Source of the DNA: Clostridiaceae bacterium
GTDB lineage: Bacteria > Bacillota > Clostridia > Lachnospirales > Lachnospiraceae
Direction of reading: 5' to 3'
Assembly: GCA_009911305.1 (NCBI GenBank)
Contig: QXXC01000022.1
Span: forward strand, 1-64,000
DNA: 64,000 nucleotides
A program made the translations under genes and the position numbers. Below are positions 27,341 to 36,385 of the stretch, in pieces. Position 1 is the stretch's first letter. Every line of letters begins with the position of its first letter. Under the pieces are notes generated by a model that was given only the letters and a program-made list of their open reading frames with translations, ran no database searches and was not told where the DNA came from.

Positions 27341-28405
27341 ATGATGAAAAAGACATGGAAGATTGCGGTGATCCCGGGCGACGGCGTGGGGCCGGAGGTG
27401 GTCGCGGAGGGAATGAAGATCTTAAAGCAGGTTGCGCAGGCGGACGGTACGTTTGCAGTGGAGGATACCTGGTTTCCGTGGGGCTGCGGGTATTATTTAA
27501 AGCATGGGCGCATGATGGATGAGGACGGGATTGAGAGGCTGAAAGACTTTGACGCGATTTATCTGGGGGCTGTGGGCGCTCCGGGCGTGCCGGATCACAT
27601 CTCCCTGTGGGATCTGCTGCTCACGATCCGCAAGCGCTTTGACCAGTATGTGAACCTGCGGCCGGTGAAGCTGCTTTCCGGGGCGCAGTGCCCGCTGAAA
27701 GGGGTAACAAAGGAAGAAGTAAACATGACCTTTATCCGGGAAAACAGCGAGGGCGAGTATGCCGGGAGCGGGAGCTGGCTGTACCGGGGAAAGCCGCAGG
27801 AGGTGGTGATCCAGGACGGCGTGTTTTCCAGGGCGGGCTGCGAGCGGATCATCCGCTATGCCTTTGAGACGGCGCGGCGGGAAAAGCGGAGCTTAACGAG
27901 CGTGAGTAAGGCCAATGCGCTCAATTATTCCATGGTATTCTGGGATCAGATATTCGGCGAGATCAGCCGGGAATATCCGGATGTGGAGACGCATACCTAC
28001 CTGGTGGATGCGGCGAGCATGTTTATGGTAAAGGATCCGGGGCGCTTTGAGGTGGTGGTGACGAGCAATTTATTCGGCGATATTCTGACGGATCTGGGAG
28101 CGGCGATCGCCGGAGGGATGGGCCTTGCGGCGGGCGCGAATCTGAATCCGGAGCGGCGCTGGCCGTCCATGTTTGAGCCGATCCACGGCTCGGCCCCGGA
28201 TATTGCGGGAAAGGGGATTGCCAATCCCATGGCGGCTGTATGGTCCGTCTCACAGATGCTTGACTTCTTCGGTCAGGAGGAATGGGGGGCGCGTGTCCTG
28301 GGGGCGATTGAGCGGGTGCTTGTAAAGGGAGAGGCCCTGACGCCGGATCTGGGCGGGCATTCCTCGACGCAGGAAGTGGGAACAGCAATTTTAAAAGAAA
28401 TTTGA
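27341..28405 (+). CDS. Isocitrate/isopropylmalate-type dehydrogenase, tartrate/malate group
   Basis: A 354-residue NAD-dependent beta-hydroxyacid oxidative decarboxylase. Present are the N-terminal VIPGDGVGPEV, NLRPVKLL, FIRENSEGEYAGSG, the catalytic Lys in SVSKANALNYS, and the metal-binding TSNLFGDILTDLGAAIAGG. SMFEPIHGSAPDIAGKGIAN is typical of the group. The sequence is closest in pattern to tartrate dehydrogenase/D-malate dehydrogenase rather than to LeuB or Icd, though the substrate is an inference. ATG 27341 or ATG 27344, after AAAGGAG. The stronger terminator upstream implies its own promoter. Confidence 0.82.
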   Translation: MMKKTWKIAVIPGDGVGPEVVAEGMKILKQVAQADGTFAVEDTWFPWGCGYYLKHGRMMDEDGIERLKDFDAIYLGAVGAPGVPDHISLWDLLLTIRKRFDQYVNLRPVKLLSGAQCPLKGVTKEEVNMTFIRENSEGEYAGSGSWLYRGKPQEVVIQDGVFSRAGCERIIRYAFETARREKRSLTSVSKANALNYSMVFWDQIFGEISREYPDVETHTYLVDAASMFMVKDPGRFEVVVTSNLFGDILTDLGAAIAGGMGLAAGANLNPERRWPSMFEPIHGSAPDIAGKGIANPMAAVWSVSQMLDFFGQEEWGARVLGAIERVLVKGEALTPDLGGHSSTQEVGTAILKEI

Positions 28406-28440
28406 AGAGATAGGACGCTCTGTCTCGTTCTGTAAATAAA

Positions 28441-28457
28441 GGCGGCCGGGGGCCGCC
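28441..28457 (+). other. GC hairpin after the dehydrogenase
   Basis: GGCGGCC and GGCCGCC form a tight stem with no T-run, between the dehydrogenase and the exporter operon. Confidence 0.4.
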
Positions 28458-28493
28458 GGATGCAATGACAATACATCGTACGGGGAGTCAGAT

Positions 28494-29972
28494 ATGTGGC
28501 GTAAAAAGAAAAACGAAGAGATGCAGGAGACACAGAATAAGGGGCAGAAGCCTGAATTTGCAGAAGAGAAGACAGACGAGCAGATGCAGGAGATCCTGGG
28601 GGAATACCTGTCAGAGGATCATTCCCCGGGAAAGAAGAAAAAGGGGGAGAAGCGCAGGGACAGGGATAAGGAAAAAGACAGGGACAGCGGGAAAACCGGG
28701 CGTTTGAAGGGCATCCTGAACGGCATCCGCGGCCTGAGCGGCAGGAAGAAGCTGGGGCTTTTTGCCATCCTCGCCCTGGTGTTATTTGTGATAAGCCGGG
28801 CGGCGTGCCCGAAAAAGGAGCCGGCCCTGATGGTTTCCGCGATCCCGCTGGAAAAGGGGGATGTGACGGAGGTCCTGAGCCTGAACGGGCCGGTTTCCGG
28901 AACAGAGAGCGCGGATGTGGTTTCCAATCTGCACGCAGAGGTGCTGGAGATCATGGTCCGCGAGGGCGATCGTGTGGAAAAGGGACAGACTCTGGCCCGG
29001 ATCGACAGCTCGGATGCGGCCAAGGAAGTGGAGATGGCGCAGAATTCATATGAGCTGGCTGTCAGCGAGTACAATGAAAACATCAGGGATACGCAGCACA
29101 ATTATGAGAAGGCAGTGCAGGATTACCAGACGGCGCAGGTGAACTATAACCGGAACCAGGTGCTGTTCGCAGCGGGCGATATCTCCCAGGCGGAGATGGA
29201 GCAGGTGAATAATGCGCTCAGGGACGCGGCCCGGCAGGTGGATTCCTTTACCGTGCAGGGCGGACGGGCGGTTCCGGACAAATCGTATGAGCTGAAGGTG
29301 AAGTCTGCCCAGTTTGAGCTGGATCAGAAGAAGAAGGATCTGGAGAACACGGAGGTCAAGAGCCCGATCAGCGGAACCGTGGTGCGGGTGAATTCCAAGG
29401 TGGGACAGTTCGCGGATAAGCCGGAGGATGAAAAGCCCATGTTTATTGTGGAGAATCTGGACAGCCTGGAGATGGAGATCGCGGTCAGCGAGTATTCGAT
29501 CGGAAAGGTTCAGGTGGGGCAGAAGGCGGAGATCACGGCGGATATTCTGAACGGGACGCCTGCACAGGGCGAGATTATATCCATCTCCCCGACAGGCGAG
29601 GAGAAGGGCGGCGGTTCCTCGGAGCGCGTGGTTCCGGCCACGATCCGCATTGACGGGGAGAGCTCCGGCGGCCTGATCGCAGGAATCACCGCCAAGGCAT
29701 CGATCGTGATCGGGGAGGCGAGCGGGACGTTTAAGGTGTCCCAGACAGCCCTGACAGCGGACGCGGACGGCAATGTGTGCGTGGCCGCCGTGGATGCGGC
29801 GACGAATCTCGTGCATCTGATCCCGGTTGAGACCGGGGTGGAAAGCGACCTGGAGGTGGAGATTATTCCTGTTGAGGAGGGCGCTCTCACGGAAGGCATG
29901 ATGATCATCCCCAATCCCGCGGGCCTGACAGAGGGCATGCCTGTGACCATGGCGCAGGGGGCTGGCGTATGA
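28494..29972 (+). CDS. Efflux adaptor, MacA/YknX-like
   Basis: This is the membrane-fusion (HlyD) subunit of an ABC exporter. The 492-residue protein has an unusual highly charged cytoplasmic N-terminus (Lys/Arg/Glu-rich, about 1-80). One membrane span follows (KLGLFAILALVLFVISRAA, about 82-100). Then come the lipoyl/barrel-sandwich halves (VSNLHAEVLEIMVREGDRVE and VKSPISGTVVRVNSKVG) around a coiled-coil hairpin, and a C-terminal beta-barrel. It overlaps the ATP-binding gene by ATGA, and the permease follows. In a single-membrane cell this works like YknXYZ. Confidence 0.88.
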   Translation: MWRKKKNEEMQETQNKGQKPEFAEEKTDEQMQEILGEYLSEDHSPGKKKKGEKRRDRDKEKDRDSGKTGRLKGILNGIRGLSGRKKLGLFAILALVLFVISRAACPKKEPALMVSAIPLEKGDVTEVLSLNGPVSGTESADVVSNLHAEVLEIMVREGDRVEKGQTLARIDSSDAAKEVEMAQNSYELAVSEYNENIRDTQHNYEKAVQDYQTAQVNYNRNQVLFAAGDISQAEMEQVNNALRDAARQVDSFTVQGGRAVPDKSYELKVKSAQFELDQKKKDLENTEVKSPISGTVVRVNSKVGQFADKPEDEKPMFIVENLDSLEMEIAVSEYSIGKVQVGQKAEITADILNGTPAQGEIISISPTGEEKGGGSSERVVPATIRIDGESSGGLIAGITAKASIVIGEASGTFKVSQTALTADADGNVCVAAVDAATNLVHLIPVETGVESDLEVEIIPVEEGALTEGMMIIPNPAGLTEGMPVTMAQGAGV

Positions 29973-30793
29973 TGAGGAGATGGCTTAAGAGCAGCAGGGG
30001 AGAGCTTCCGGAGATAGAGACCGACGAGCTGATCAAGATCGTGAATCTCTGCAAGGTGTATGATACCGGGGCCGTGAAGGTGATTGGCTTAAATAACATT
30101 AACCTGACCATTAAAAAGGGAGAATTTGTGGCGATCATGGGCCAGTCCGGCTCCGGTAAGTCTACGCTGATGAATATTCTGGGATGTCTGGACCGCCCGG
30201 TTTTGGGGCATTATTATCTGGACGGGATTGACATCTCCACCTTAAATGAGGATCAGCTCTCGCGGATCCGCAACCAGAAGATCGGTTTTGTGTTCCAGTC
30301 CTTTAACCTGATTTCCAGGACGCCTGCGGTCAAGAATGTAGAGCTTCCCATGACGTACGCCCATGTGCCGAAGCGGCTGCGCCATGAGCGCGCGGTTGCG
30401 CTTCTGGAGCGCGTGGGCCTGGGAAAGCGGATCGAGCATATGCCGAACGAGATGTCGGGCGGCCAGCGCCAGAGGGTGGCCATCGCCAGGGCCCTGGCCA
30501 ATGAACCGCCGTTAATCCTCGCGGACGAGCCCACCGGAAACCTGGATACAGCGTCCTCGATCGAGATCATGGAGCTGTTTTCCGCGCTTCACGACGAGGG
30601 GGCCACCGTGGTGGTGGTAACGCATGAGGAGGACATCGCGGCCTTCACGGAGCGGATCATCCGTTTCCGGGACGGAAAGGTGGTTAGCGATGTCAGAACC
30701 CCCAAACCGGCGCGGCAGCCCGGGGCCCGGGAAGGCGCAGAGGACGGCGGGGAGCATCCGCCTGTCACGGCCTGCCGGCCCGCCGGATCCTGA
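29969..30793 (+). CDS. ABC transporter ATP-binding protein, MacB/LolD-like
   Basis: The 274-residue nucleotide-binding subunit has Walker [10 protein letters not shown], the Q-loop [11 protein letters not shown], the signature [15 protein letters not shown], Walker [10 protein letters not shown] and the switch His in VVTHEED. The domain ends near residue 240, and a Pro/Gly/Arg-rich tail of about 35 residues follows that is not part of the family. It sits between the adaptor (4 nt overlap) and the permease (26 nt gap). It belongs to the LolD/MacB/FtsE-like group that powers substrate extrusion. Confidence 0.92.
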   Translation: MMRRWLKSSRGELPEIETDELIKIVNLCKVYDTGAVKVIGLNNINLTIKKGEFVAIMGQSGSGKSTLMNILGCLDRPVLGHYYLDGIDISTLNEDQLSRIRNQKIGFVFQSFNLISRTPAVKNVELPMTYAHVPKRLRHERAVALLERVGLGKRIEHMPNEMSGGQRQRVAIARALANEPPLILADEPTGNLDTASSIEIMELFSALHDEGATVVVVTHEEDIAAFTERIIRFRDGKVVSDVRTPKPARQPGAREGAEDGGEHPPVTACRPAGS

Positions 30794-30819
30794 AGGGAAA
30801 AGGAGGCAGGTAAGCAACT

Positions 30820-32040
30820 ATGCTGTTAGAGAATATGAAAATGGCCTTTACGGCCCTGCGCGCCAACAAGATGCGCGCCTTTCTGACCATGCTGGGAATT
30901 ATCATCGGCATCGGATCCGTGATCGCCATTGTTTCCATCGGGGACACGATGCGCGGCCTGTTTTCCAGCATCTATCAGGACATCGGCGTCACGCAGGCGT
31001 ACTTAAGCATCGGGTACTGGGTGGATGACGTCAGGCAGAGCGACTACTTTACCATGGATGATTTGAGCCGGATCAAGGAGGTGTTCGGCGACAAAATCAG
31101 CTATATTGACAGTGACATGAGCGCCAGCAGCGAGGCTGTTTCAGAATATGCGTCGCTCAAATTCAATTTTTCCGGCGTGGATTATCTCTACCAGGAGGTG
31201 CAGCCGGTGGACATCCTGTACGGCCGCTATCTGAATGCCGGAGACATTAAGGGGCGCCGTCAGAACGCGGTCATGGAGGCGGACAGCGCCAGACGCCTGT
31301 TCGGGACGGAAAATGCGGTGGGCCGCACCTTCCGGGCTGAGATTTTCGGAAATATGCGGGAATACACGGTCGTCGGCGTTTATCAGAAAAAAATGAGCGC
31401 GTTCCAGCAGATGATGATGGGATCCGGCGGCGACACGGGTTCAGCCTTTGTGCCCTGGACGCTTTTGACCTGGCCCAACGATTATTTTTATTACTGCCAT
31501 TTTTTCGCAGACACGAATATGACCGAGCCGGAGCTGAACGCTTTTTACAGCGAGCTCACCGCTTACGTCGCCAAGCTTAAGGATCGCAGGCCGGAGGACT
31601 TCCGCATGGAAACCGCCATCGGCCAGATGGGGCAGATGGACTCCATGATGGCCAACCTTTCCATGGCGGTCGGCGGGATCGCGGCGATCTCCCTGATCGT
31701 GGGCGGCATCGGCATCATGAATATCATGCTCGTTTCCGTCACGGAGCGGACGCGCGAGATCGGCATCCGCAAAGCGCTCGGCGCCCGTACGAGGGACGTC
31801 CTGATCCAGTTCCTGACCGAGTCGGCCATCCTCTCCGCATGCGGGGGCATTATCGGAATCATCCTGGGCGGAGGCATCGTCAGCCTGGCCGGGCTTGCCC
31901 TTGGTGTTCCGACGATCGTAAAGCCGGGCGTGGTGATTCTCGCCGTATCGTTCTCGGCCGTGGTCGGCATCTTTTTCGGGCTTTATCCCGCGTCCAAGGC
32001 GGCGAAGGCGGACCCGATTGATGCGCTGCGGTATGAGTAG
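30820..32040 (+). CDS. ABC transporter permease, MacB/FtsX type
   Basis: The 406-residue permease has one N-terminal membrane span (MLGIIIGIGSVIAIVSIGDT), a large extracellular domain (about 45-270) and three C-terminal spans forming the FtsX domain. The conserved TERTREIGIRKALGARTRDV motif lies after the second span. With the adaptor and ATPase it makes a complete MacAB/YknXYZ-like exporter for peptides, lipids or drugs. The start follows AAGGAGG. No immunity or precursor peptide gene is nearby, so the substrate is unknown. Confidence 0.9.
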   Translation: MLLENMKMAFTALRANKMRAFLTMLGIIIGIGSVIAIVSIGDTMRGLFSSIYQDIGVTQAYLSIGYWVDDVRQSDYFTMDDLSRIKEVFGDKISYIDSDMSASSEAVSEYASLKFNFSGVDYLYQEVQPVDILYGRYLNAGDIKGRRQNAVMEADSARRLFGTENAVGRTFRAEIFGNMREYTVVGVYQKKMSAFQQMMMGSGGDTGSAFVPWTLLTWPNDYFYYCHFFADTNMTEPELNAFYSELTAYVAKLKDRRPEDFRMETAIGQMGQMDSMMANLSMAVGGIAAISLIVGGIGIMNIMLVSVTERTREIGIRKALGARTRDVLIQFLTESAILSACGGIIGIILGGGIVSLAGLALGVPTIVKPGVVILAVSFSAVVGIFFGLYPASKAAKADPIDALRYE

Positions 32041-32249
32041 GGGAAAGTATACAGAGGCCGGCGGCTCTTTCTCGATTTCCCCTTCCGGGCGGCTTCGGAA
32101 AGCTGGTAACATTTACATTACAAATTTATGAAAATTCTGTAATATACTCGCCATTTACCATAACTTATGCTATAATAGCTCCGTATGTTATGAGCCATGC
32201 AAAACAATCAGAGATTTGTTCCGCAGGCATTTCGCAGCGGTGAAAGAAA

Positions 32250-32294
32250 GAGAGAATCTGCTATGTGCTCGCACAAAAGCAAATTTTCTCTTTT
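32250..32294 (+). terminator. Leader hairpin (attenuator candidate)
   Basis: AGAGAAT, TGC and their complements GCA and ATTTTCTCT form a stem followed by TTTT, between a TATAAT (32171-32176) and the small membrane protein gene. Because it lies inside the leader it could attenuate transcription. Confidence 0.45.
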
Positions 32295-32323
32295 CCTGCG
32301 TTTCGGGTTTGGAGAGTGACATT

Positions 32324-32752
32324 ATGCTGAATGAAGAAAAGATCCGGCTGATGACGGATCTGGCTATGTTTGAGAAGAAGAACCAGTGCTGCTTAAGGGA
32401 TGCGTCCGGTTATTTTAAGAGCGATTACATCAGCAGGGGCCTGATTAGCGGGCTGATTCACTATACGCTCTGCTTTTTGATGCTTCTGGCCCTCTGGGTG
32501 CTGATGAATATGGATGAATTTCTGAGCACGATGGAGTTTGAGCGCCTGGCGGCCCTGGCCCTTAAAGGGGGCTGGATATACGGCGCAGGGCTTCTGGCTT
32601 ACCTGCTTCTGATCGTAGTGGTATACAGCAGGCGTTATGAGTATGAGGTGAAGATGAACCGCATCTACATCTCAAAATTAAAGCACCTGGACAAGCGCTA
32701 TGAGTATCAGAGCCGTTCCAGGGAGCTGGCCAGGGAGGGCGGACGTATATGA
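32324..32752 (+). CDS. Small two-span membrane protein, unknown
   Basis: A 142-residue protein with a soluble N-terminus, two membrane spans (about 42-64 and 85-106) and a positively charged C-terminus. No known family is recognised. ATG 32324 with GGAGAG upstream is chosen over the longer open frame, which lacks a ribosome binding site and overlaps the leader hairpin. It overlaps the next membrane protein by ATGA, and cdaA-ybbR follows. A role in envelope biogenesis or in support of the neighbouring membrane proteins is inferred from position only. Confidence 0.65.
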   Translation: MLNEEKIRLMTDLAMFEKKNQCCLRDASGYFKSDYISRGLISGLIHYTLCFLMLLALWVLMNMDEFLSTMEFERLAALALKGGWIYGAGLLAYLLLIVVVYSRRYEYEVKMNRIYISKLKHLDKRYEYQSRSRELAREGGRI

Positions 32753-33690
32753 TGGGACTGCTTGTGTTTAAGGAGGGCCTTAAGGCTTTTTACGCGAAGT
32801 ACAGCGCGTTTGTCATACCGGCGATCCGGTTTGCGGTCGGCTTTACGGCTGTTTTGCTGATGAACCAGAATGTGGGCTTTATGCCGAAGCTGAGCGGGCC
32901 GCTCATTCCGGCTGGGATGGGGCTTGTGTGCGCGTGCCTTCCGTACGGGGCGATCGCCTTTTTGTGCGGCGTTTTTTTGCTGGCGCAGCTCTCGGCGGCT
33001 TCCCTGGAGGTGACGGTGATCGCGCTGGTGTTTATCCTGGTGGTGGCGCTTTTGTATTACAGCTTCCGGCCCGGGGACAGCGTGCTGCTCCTTGCGGCCC
33101 CGATTTTGTTTTTTCTGAAGATGCCGTTTGTGATTCCGCTTCTGACCGGGCTGGCGGGCAGCCTTCTTTCCGTGATTCCCATGTGCTGCGGAATCTTCAT
33201 TTATTATGTAATGATGTACACAAAGATGAACAGCAGCTTTCTCGCGGGCAGCGGGCAGGAGGAGATCACGCAGGTCTTTATCGGGGCCGTGAAGGGCCTT
33301 TTGGGCAACCAGGCCATGCTGGTGATGATGGCCGCCTGCTGTCTGGGCGTTCTGGCGGTTCATCTGATCAAGAGGTGGTCGGTCAGCTATTCCTGGATCA
33401 TCGCCATTGCGGCGGGTGTGATCGTGCAGGTGGTGGTGATATTTGTGGGGGATTTCCGGTTCGGCGTGGAGATGTCGCTGCCGGAGATGACGGTTGGGAT
33501 TCTTCTGTCCTGCGCCGCTGCCGGGGCGTACCATTTTTTTGTTTTCGCCGTAGACTATAGCAGGACGGAATATGTGCAGTTTGAGGACGACGAGTATTAT
33601 TATTATGTGAAGGCTGTCCCGAAGCTAACGGTGACAAGGCCGGACGTTAAGGTAAAGAGGATTAACACGCGCAAGGCGGCCAGACGCTGA
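32749..33690 (+). CDS. Multi-span membrane protein, unknown
   Basis: The 313-residue protein has about eight hydrophobic segments and a hydrophilic C-terminal tail (VQFEDDEYYYYVKAVPKLTV, then KRINTRKAARR) that is tyrosine- and then lysine-rich. I do not recognise the family. It is translationally coupled to the preceding small membrane protein (4 nt overlap) and lies 44 nt upstream of cdaA, so it may form a membrane complex with CdaA. The charged tail beside the acidic tyrosine run is distinctive. Confidence 0.65.
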   Translation: MMGLLVFKEGLKAFYAKYSAFVIPAIRFAVGFTAVLLMNQNVGFMPKLSGPLIPAGMGLVCACLPYGAIAFLCGVFLLAQLSAASLEVTVIALVFILVVALLYYSFRPGDSVLLLAAPILFFLKMPFVIPLLTGLAGSLLSVIPMCCGIFIYYVMMYTKMNSSFLAGSGQEEITQVFIGAVKGLLGNQAMLVMMAACCLGVLAVHLIKRWSVSYSWIIAIAAGVIVQVVVIFVGDFRFGVEMSLPEMTVGILLSCAAAGAYHFFVFAVDYSRTEYVQFEDDEYYYYVKAVPKLTVTRPDVKVKRINTRKAARR

Positions 33691-33734
33691 ATCTGCGTCC
33701 GCTTGGCGCCCGCGGTTTTGAGGGAAGTGGATGC

Positions 33735-34607
33735 ATGGCAGAATTTTTAAAGGAGATCTATTCCTGGATCTCGTTTGTACCGAAGATTACGATTAAAAAC
33801 TTTCTGGAGATTGCGATCATAGCCATCGTGATTTATGAGGTGCTGGTCTGGATAAAGAATACGAGGGCATGGACGCTCCTCAAGGGGATTCTGTTTATCC
33901 TTGCTTTTTTCCTGTTTGCCGCTGTGATGGAGCTGGACACGATCCTGTGGCTTCTGGAGAAGATCTCCTATATTGCGGTGACGGCGATTCTGATTATTTT
34001 TCAGCCCGAGCTCAGGAAGGCCCTGGAGCAGCTTGGGAGCCGGAATGTGCTTACCAGCCTGTTTTCGCAGGAGGACGGGAAGGAGAGCGAGGCGTTTACG
34101 GAGAAGACGATCCATGAGCTTGTGCGGGCCAGCTTTGAGATGGGCAAGGTAAAGACAGGGGCCCTGATGGTGATTGAACGGACGACGAAGCTGAATGAGA
34201 TCGAGCGCACGGGGATCCAGGTGGACGGCATTGTGACGAGCCAGCTTCTGATCAATATTTTCGAACACAACACGCCGCTGCACGACGGCGCGGTCGTGAT
34301 CCGCGGCAACCGCGTGACGGCAGCCACGTGTTACCTGCCTTTGTCGGATAATATGGCGATCAGCAAGGATCTGGGCACCAGGCACCGCGCGGCGGTGGGA
34401 GTCAGCGAATCGACGGACAGCATTACCCTCGTGGTTTCTGAGGAGACGGGCCGTGTTTCCGTGGCCTTGGGCGGACAACTGCGCCGGGTGTCGGATGCGG
34501 AGGAGCTGCGCGGGCTTCTCTCTGTGATGATTAAGAGGGACGATGCGGGAGCGGGAAGATTTAGGATTTGGAAGGGAAGGCGGAGGAATGAAAGAAAGGC
34601 TGATTAG
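33735..34607 (+). CDS. cdaA: Diadenylate cyclase CdaA
   Basis: CdaA makes the second messenger c-di-AMP, which controls potassium and osmotic balance and cell-wall homeostasis. The 290-residue protein has three N-terminal membrane spans (about 22-40, 49-67, 72-90) and a DisA_N-type catalytic domain with DGA (184-186) and GTRHR (214-218). It overlaps the YbbR gene by 20 nt, as in the usual cdaA-cdaR-glmM order. Here glmM is missing from its normal place and an HPr gene follows instead. The tail beyond residue 270 is basic. Confidence 0.95.
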   Translation: MAEFLKEIYSWISFVPKITIKNFLEIAIIAIVIYEVLVWIKNTRAWTLLKGILFILAFFLFAAVMELDTILWLLEKISYIAVTAILIIFQPELRKALEQLGSRNVLTSLFSQEDGKESEAFTEKTIHELVRASFEMGKVKTGALMVIERTTKLNEIERTGIQVDGIVTSQLLINIFEHNTPLHDGAVVIRGNRVTAATCYLPLSDNMAISKDLGTRHRAAVGVSESTDSITLVVSEETGRVSVALGGQLRRVSDAEELRGLLSVMIKRDDAGAGRFRIWKGRRRNERKAD

Positions 34608-35922
34608 AAATCTGTGGATCAAGCTTCTCTCGCTGTTCTGCGCATTCTTCGTGTGGCTGGCCGTGGTCAATATCGCCAACCCGATCGTGACGGCGACGCA
34701 CGAGGTTGAGGTTGAGATCATCAATGATTCGATTCTTGAGCGGTCCAACCTGGCGTATGAGGTGGTGGGAAAGAAGACGGCCACCATAAGCTACAAGATC
34801 CGGACCAAGGACGCGTACCGGCTGCGCGATACGGATTTCAGGGCTTATGTGGATCTGTCTGAGATGTACAATGTGACGGGCGCGATCCCGATCCGGGTCG
34901 AGGTTCTTAAAAATAAGGATTTGCTTGAGTCAGCCCCGGTGGTGAAGGCTCCGGAGGTACTAAAGATCCAGACCGAGGAGATTCTGACCAAATCCTTTGC
35001 GCTGGAGGCCCGGCCGGTCGGAACGCCGGGCGAGGGCTGTCAGCCGGGGGCGATTTCCATGGTTCCGTCCCAGGTATCGGTCAGGGGGCCCGTCTCCCTG
35101 ATGGGGCAGATCAGCAGCGTGGGGATCGAGTTTGACGTGGAGGGCGCCACGGCAGATGTGAGCGGCCGCGCGACCCCTGTCTATTATGATGCCAATGGAA
35201 ACGTGCTGAAGGACTTGGGCGAGTCGGTCCGCACGCTGAGCGGCGACGTGTCCTATTCGATGCAGGTGCTGAAGGTGAGGGAGATCCCGCTTGATTTTGT
35301 GGTGAGCGGCGAGGTGGCGGCCGGATACCGCTACACAGGCGCGCAGGCGAGCCTGCGCACGATTTCCGTGGCGGGGCTCAAATCGGATCTGGCCTCGCTG
35401 AATACCATTACCATCCAGGATCCGGCCCTGAATATCCAGGGGGCGACGCAGGATAAGGTCTGCCAGATTGATCTGGCGGATCATCTGGATCCCAAGCTCA
35501 GCATTGCCGGGCTGGAGAATACGGTGGTGGAGATCACGCTCAAGGTGGAGCGGCTGAGGGAGAGAAGCTTCACGGCTGAGGCAAAGGATATCACGCTTAC
35601 GGGCCAGGAGGATTCCTTAAGCTATTCCCTGGGCGATGCGGGGGCGGAAATCCGCGTGAGGGGCTTAAAAGAGGATTTGGACAGCCTTTCTGTGGATAAA
35701 ATGAATATACAGGCGGACGTGGCGGGCCTTGCGCCCGGCGTCCATACCGTCGCGGCGCAGATCCGGCTGGACGATGCATTTGAGGTGATCGCCTCGTCCC
35801 CGGTTACGGTGACTGTAGCCGAGACGGACAGGCCGGCGGAGACAGAAAAAGCCCAGGAGGCTGCCGCCGGCGCTGAGACGCAGGCAGAAGCGGATACAGG
35901 GACAGAGGGAGAGTCCCAGTAA
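34588..35922 (+). CDS. cdaR: YbbR/CdaR protein, c-di-AMP cyclase regulator
   Basis: CdaR binds and modulates CdaA at the membrane. The 444-residue protein has one N-terminal span (about 10-29: KLLSLFCAFFVWLAVVNIA) and then about four YbbR-type beta domains outside the cell, with repeat boundaries such as VPSQVSVRGPVSL and AGLKSDLASLNTI. It ends in an acidic Glu/Thr/Ala tail (about 425-444). ATG 34588, 7 nt after GGCGGAGG, is preferred to the long open frame starting at 34543. Its gene overlaps cdaA, so the two are coupled. Confidence 0.9.
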   Translation: MKERLIRNLWIKLLSLFCAFFVWLAVVNIANPIVTATHEVEVEIINDSILERSNLAYEVVGKKTATISYKIRTKDAYRLRDTDFRAYVDLSEMYNVTGAIPIRVEVLKNKDLLESAPVVKAPEVLKIQTEEILTKSFALEARPVGTPGEGCQPGAISMVPSQVSVRGPVSLMGQISSVGIEFDVEGATADVSGRATPVYYDANGNVLKDLGESVRTLSGDVSYSMQVLKVREIPLDFVVSGEVAAGYRYTGAQASLRTISVAGLKSDLASLNTITIQDPALNIQGATQDKVCQIDLADHLDPKLSIAGLENTVVEITLKVERLRERSFTAEAKDITLTGQEDSLSYSLGDAGAEIRVRGLKEDLDSLSVDKMNIQADVAGLAPGVHTVAAQIRLDDAFEVIASSPVTVTVAETDRPAETEKAQEAAAGAETQAEADTGTEGESQ

Positions 35923-36018
35923 CCGGAAATGGGCCTCTGCCGCGCTGAGTGTACGGTGCGGCGGCAGCGGACGCAGGCATATCGATTTTATGAGAGGAAG
36001 AAACGGAGGTGTTTGGCG

Positions 36019-36282
36019 ATGGTTCGTGCGATGGCAGTCATTAAAAACTCAACGGGCCTCCATCTGAGGCCGGCCGGGATCCTGTGTAATGAGGCGTCGA
36101 GACATGAGTGTTCCGTTACATTTAAATTCAGGGACACGATTTCCAATGCAAAAAGCGTGCTGAGCGTGCTCGGGGCGTGCATTAAGTGCGGGGACGAGAT
36201 CGAATTTATCTGTGAGGGAAAGGACGAGGAGGAGGCGCTGTCCTCCATGCTGCGGATTGTGGGCGAGGGCCTGGGAGAATAG
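36019..36282 (+). CDS. HPr family phosphocarrier protein
   Basis: The 87-residue protein has the HPr fold. Its active-site His is H15 (GLHLRPAG) and its regulatory Ser is S46 (NAKSVLSV), both at the classical positions. ATG 36019 with GGAGGT 8 nt upstream is used, because the longer reading frame would add an N-terminus outside the family. HPr moves phosphate from enzyme I to PTS permeases and, when phosphorylated at Ser46, works with CcpA. No PTS genes are nearby. It sits between cdaR and a polysaccharide polymerase. Confidence 0.9.
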   Translation: MVRAMAVIKNSTGLHLRPAGILCNEASRHECSVTFKFRDTISNAKSVLSVLGACIKCGDEIEFICEGKDEEEALSSMLRIVGEGLGE

Positions 36283-36328
36283 GCGGTTGTCTGCTTGCGG
36301 CACCCCGTGGGGGCGTGGACACGAAAAG

Positions 36329-36361
36329 GGAAGGGCTGCGAAGGAGAAACGCGGCCCTTCC
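36329..36361 (+). terminator. Terminator of the HPr gene
   Basis: GGAAGGGCtGCG and CGCgGCCCTTCC form a long stem; only short T tracts follow, so termination may be partial. Confidence 0.55.
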
Positions 36362-36385
36362 GTCTTATGAAAGGGAAACAGGCAA

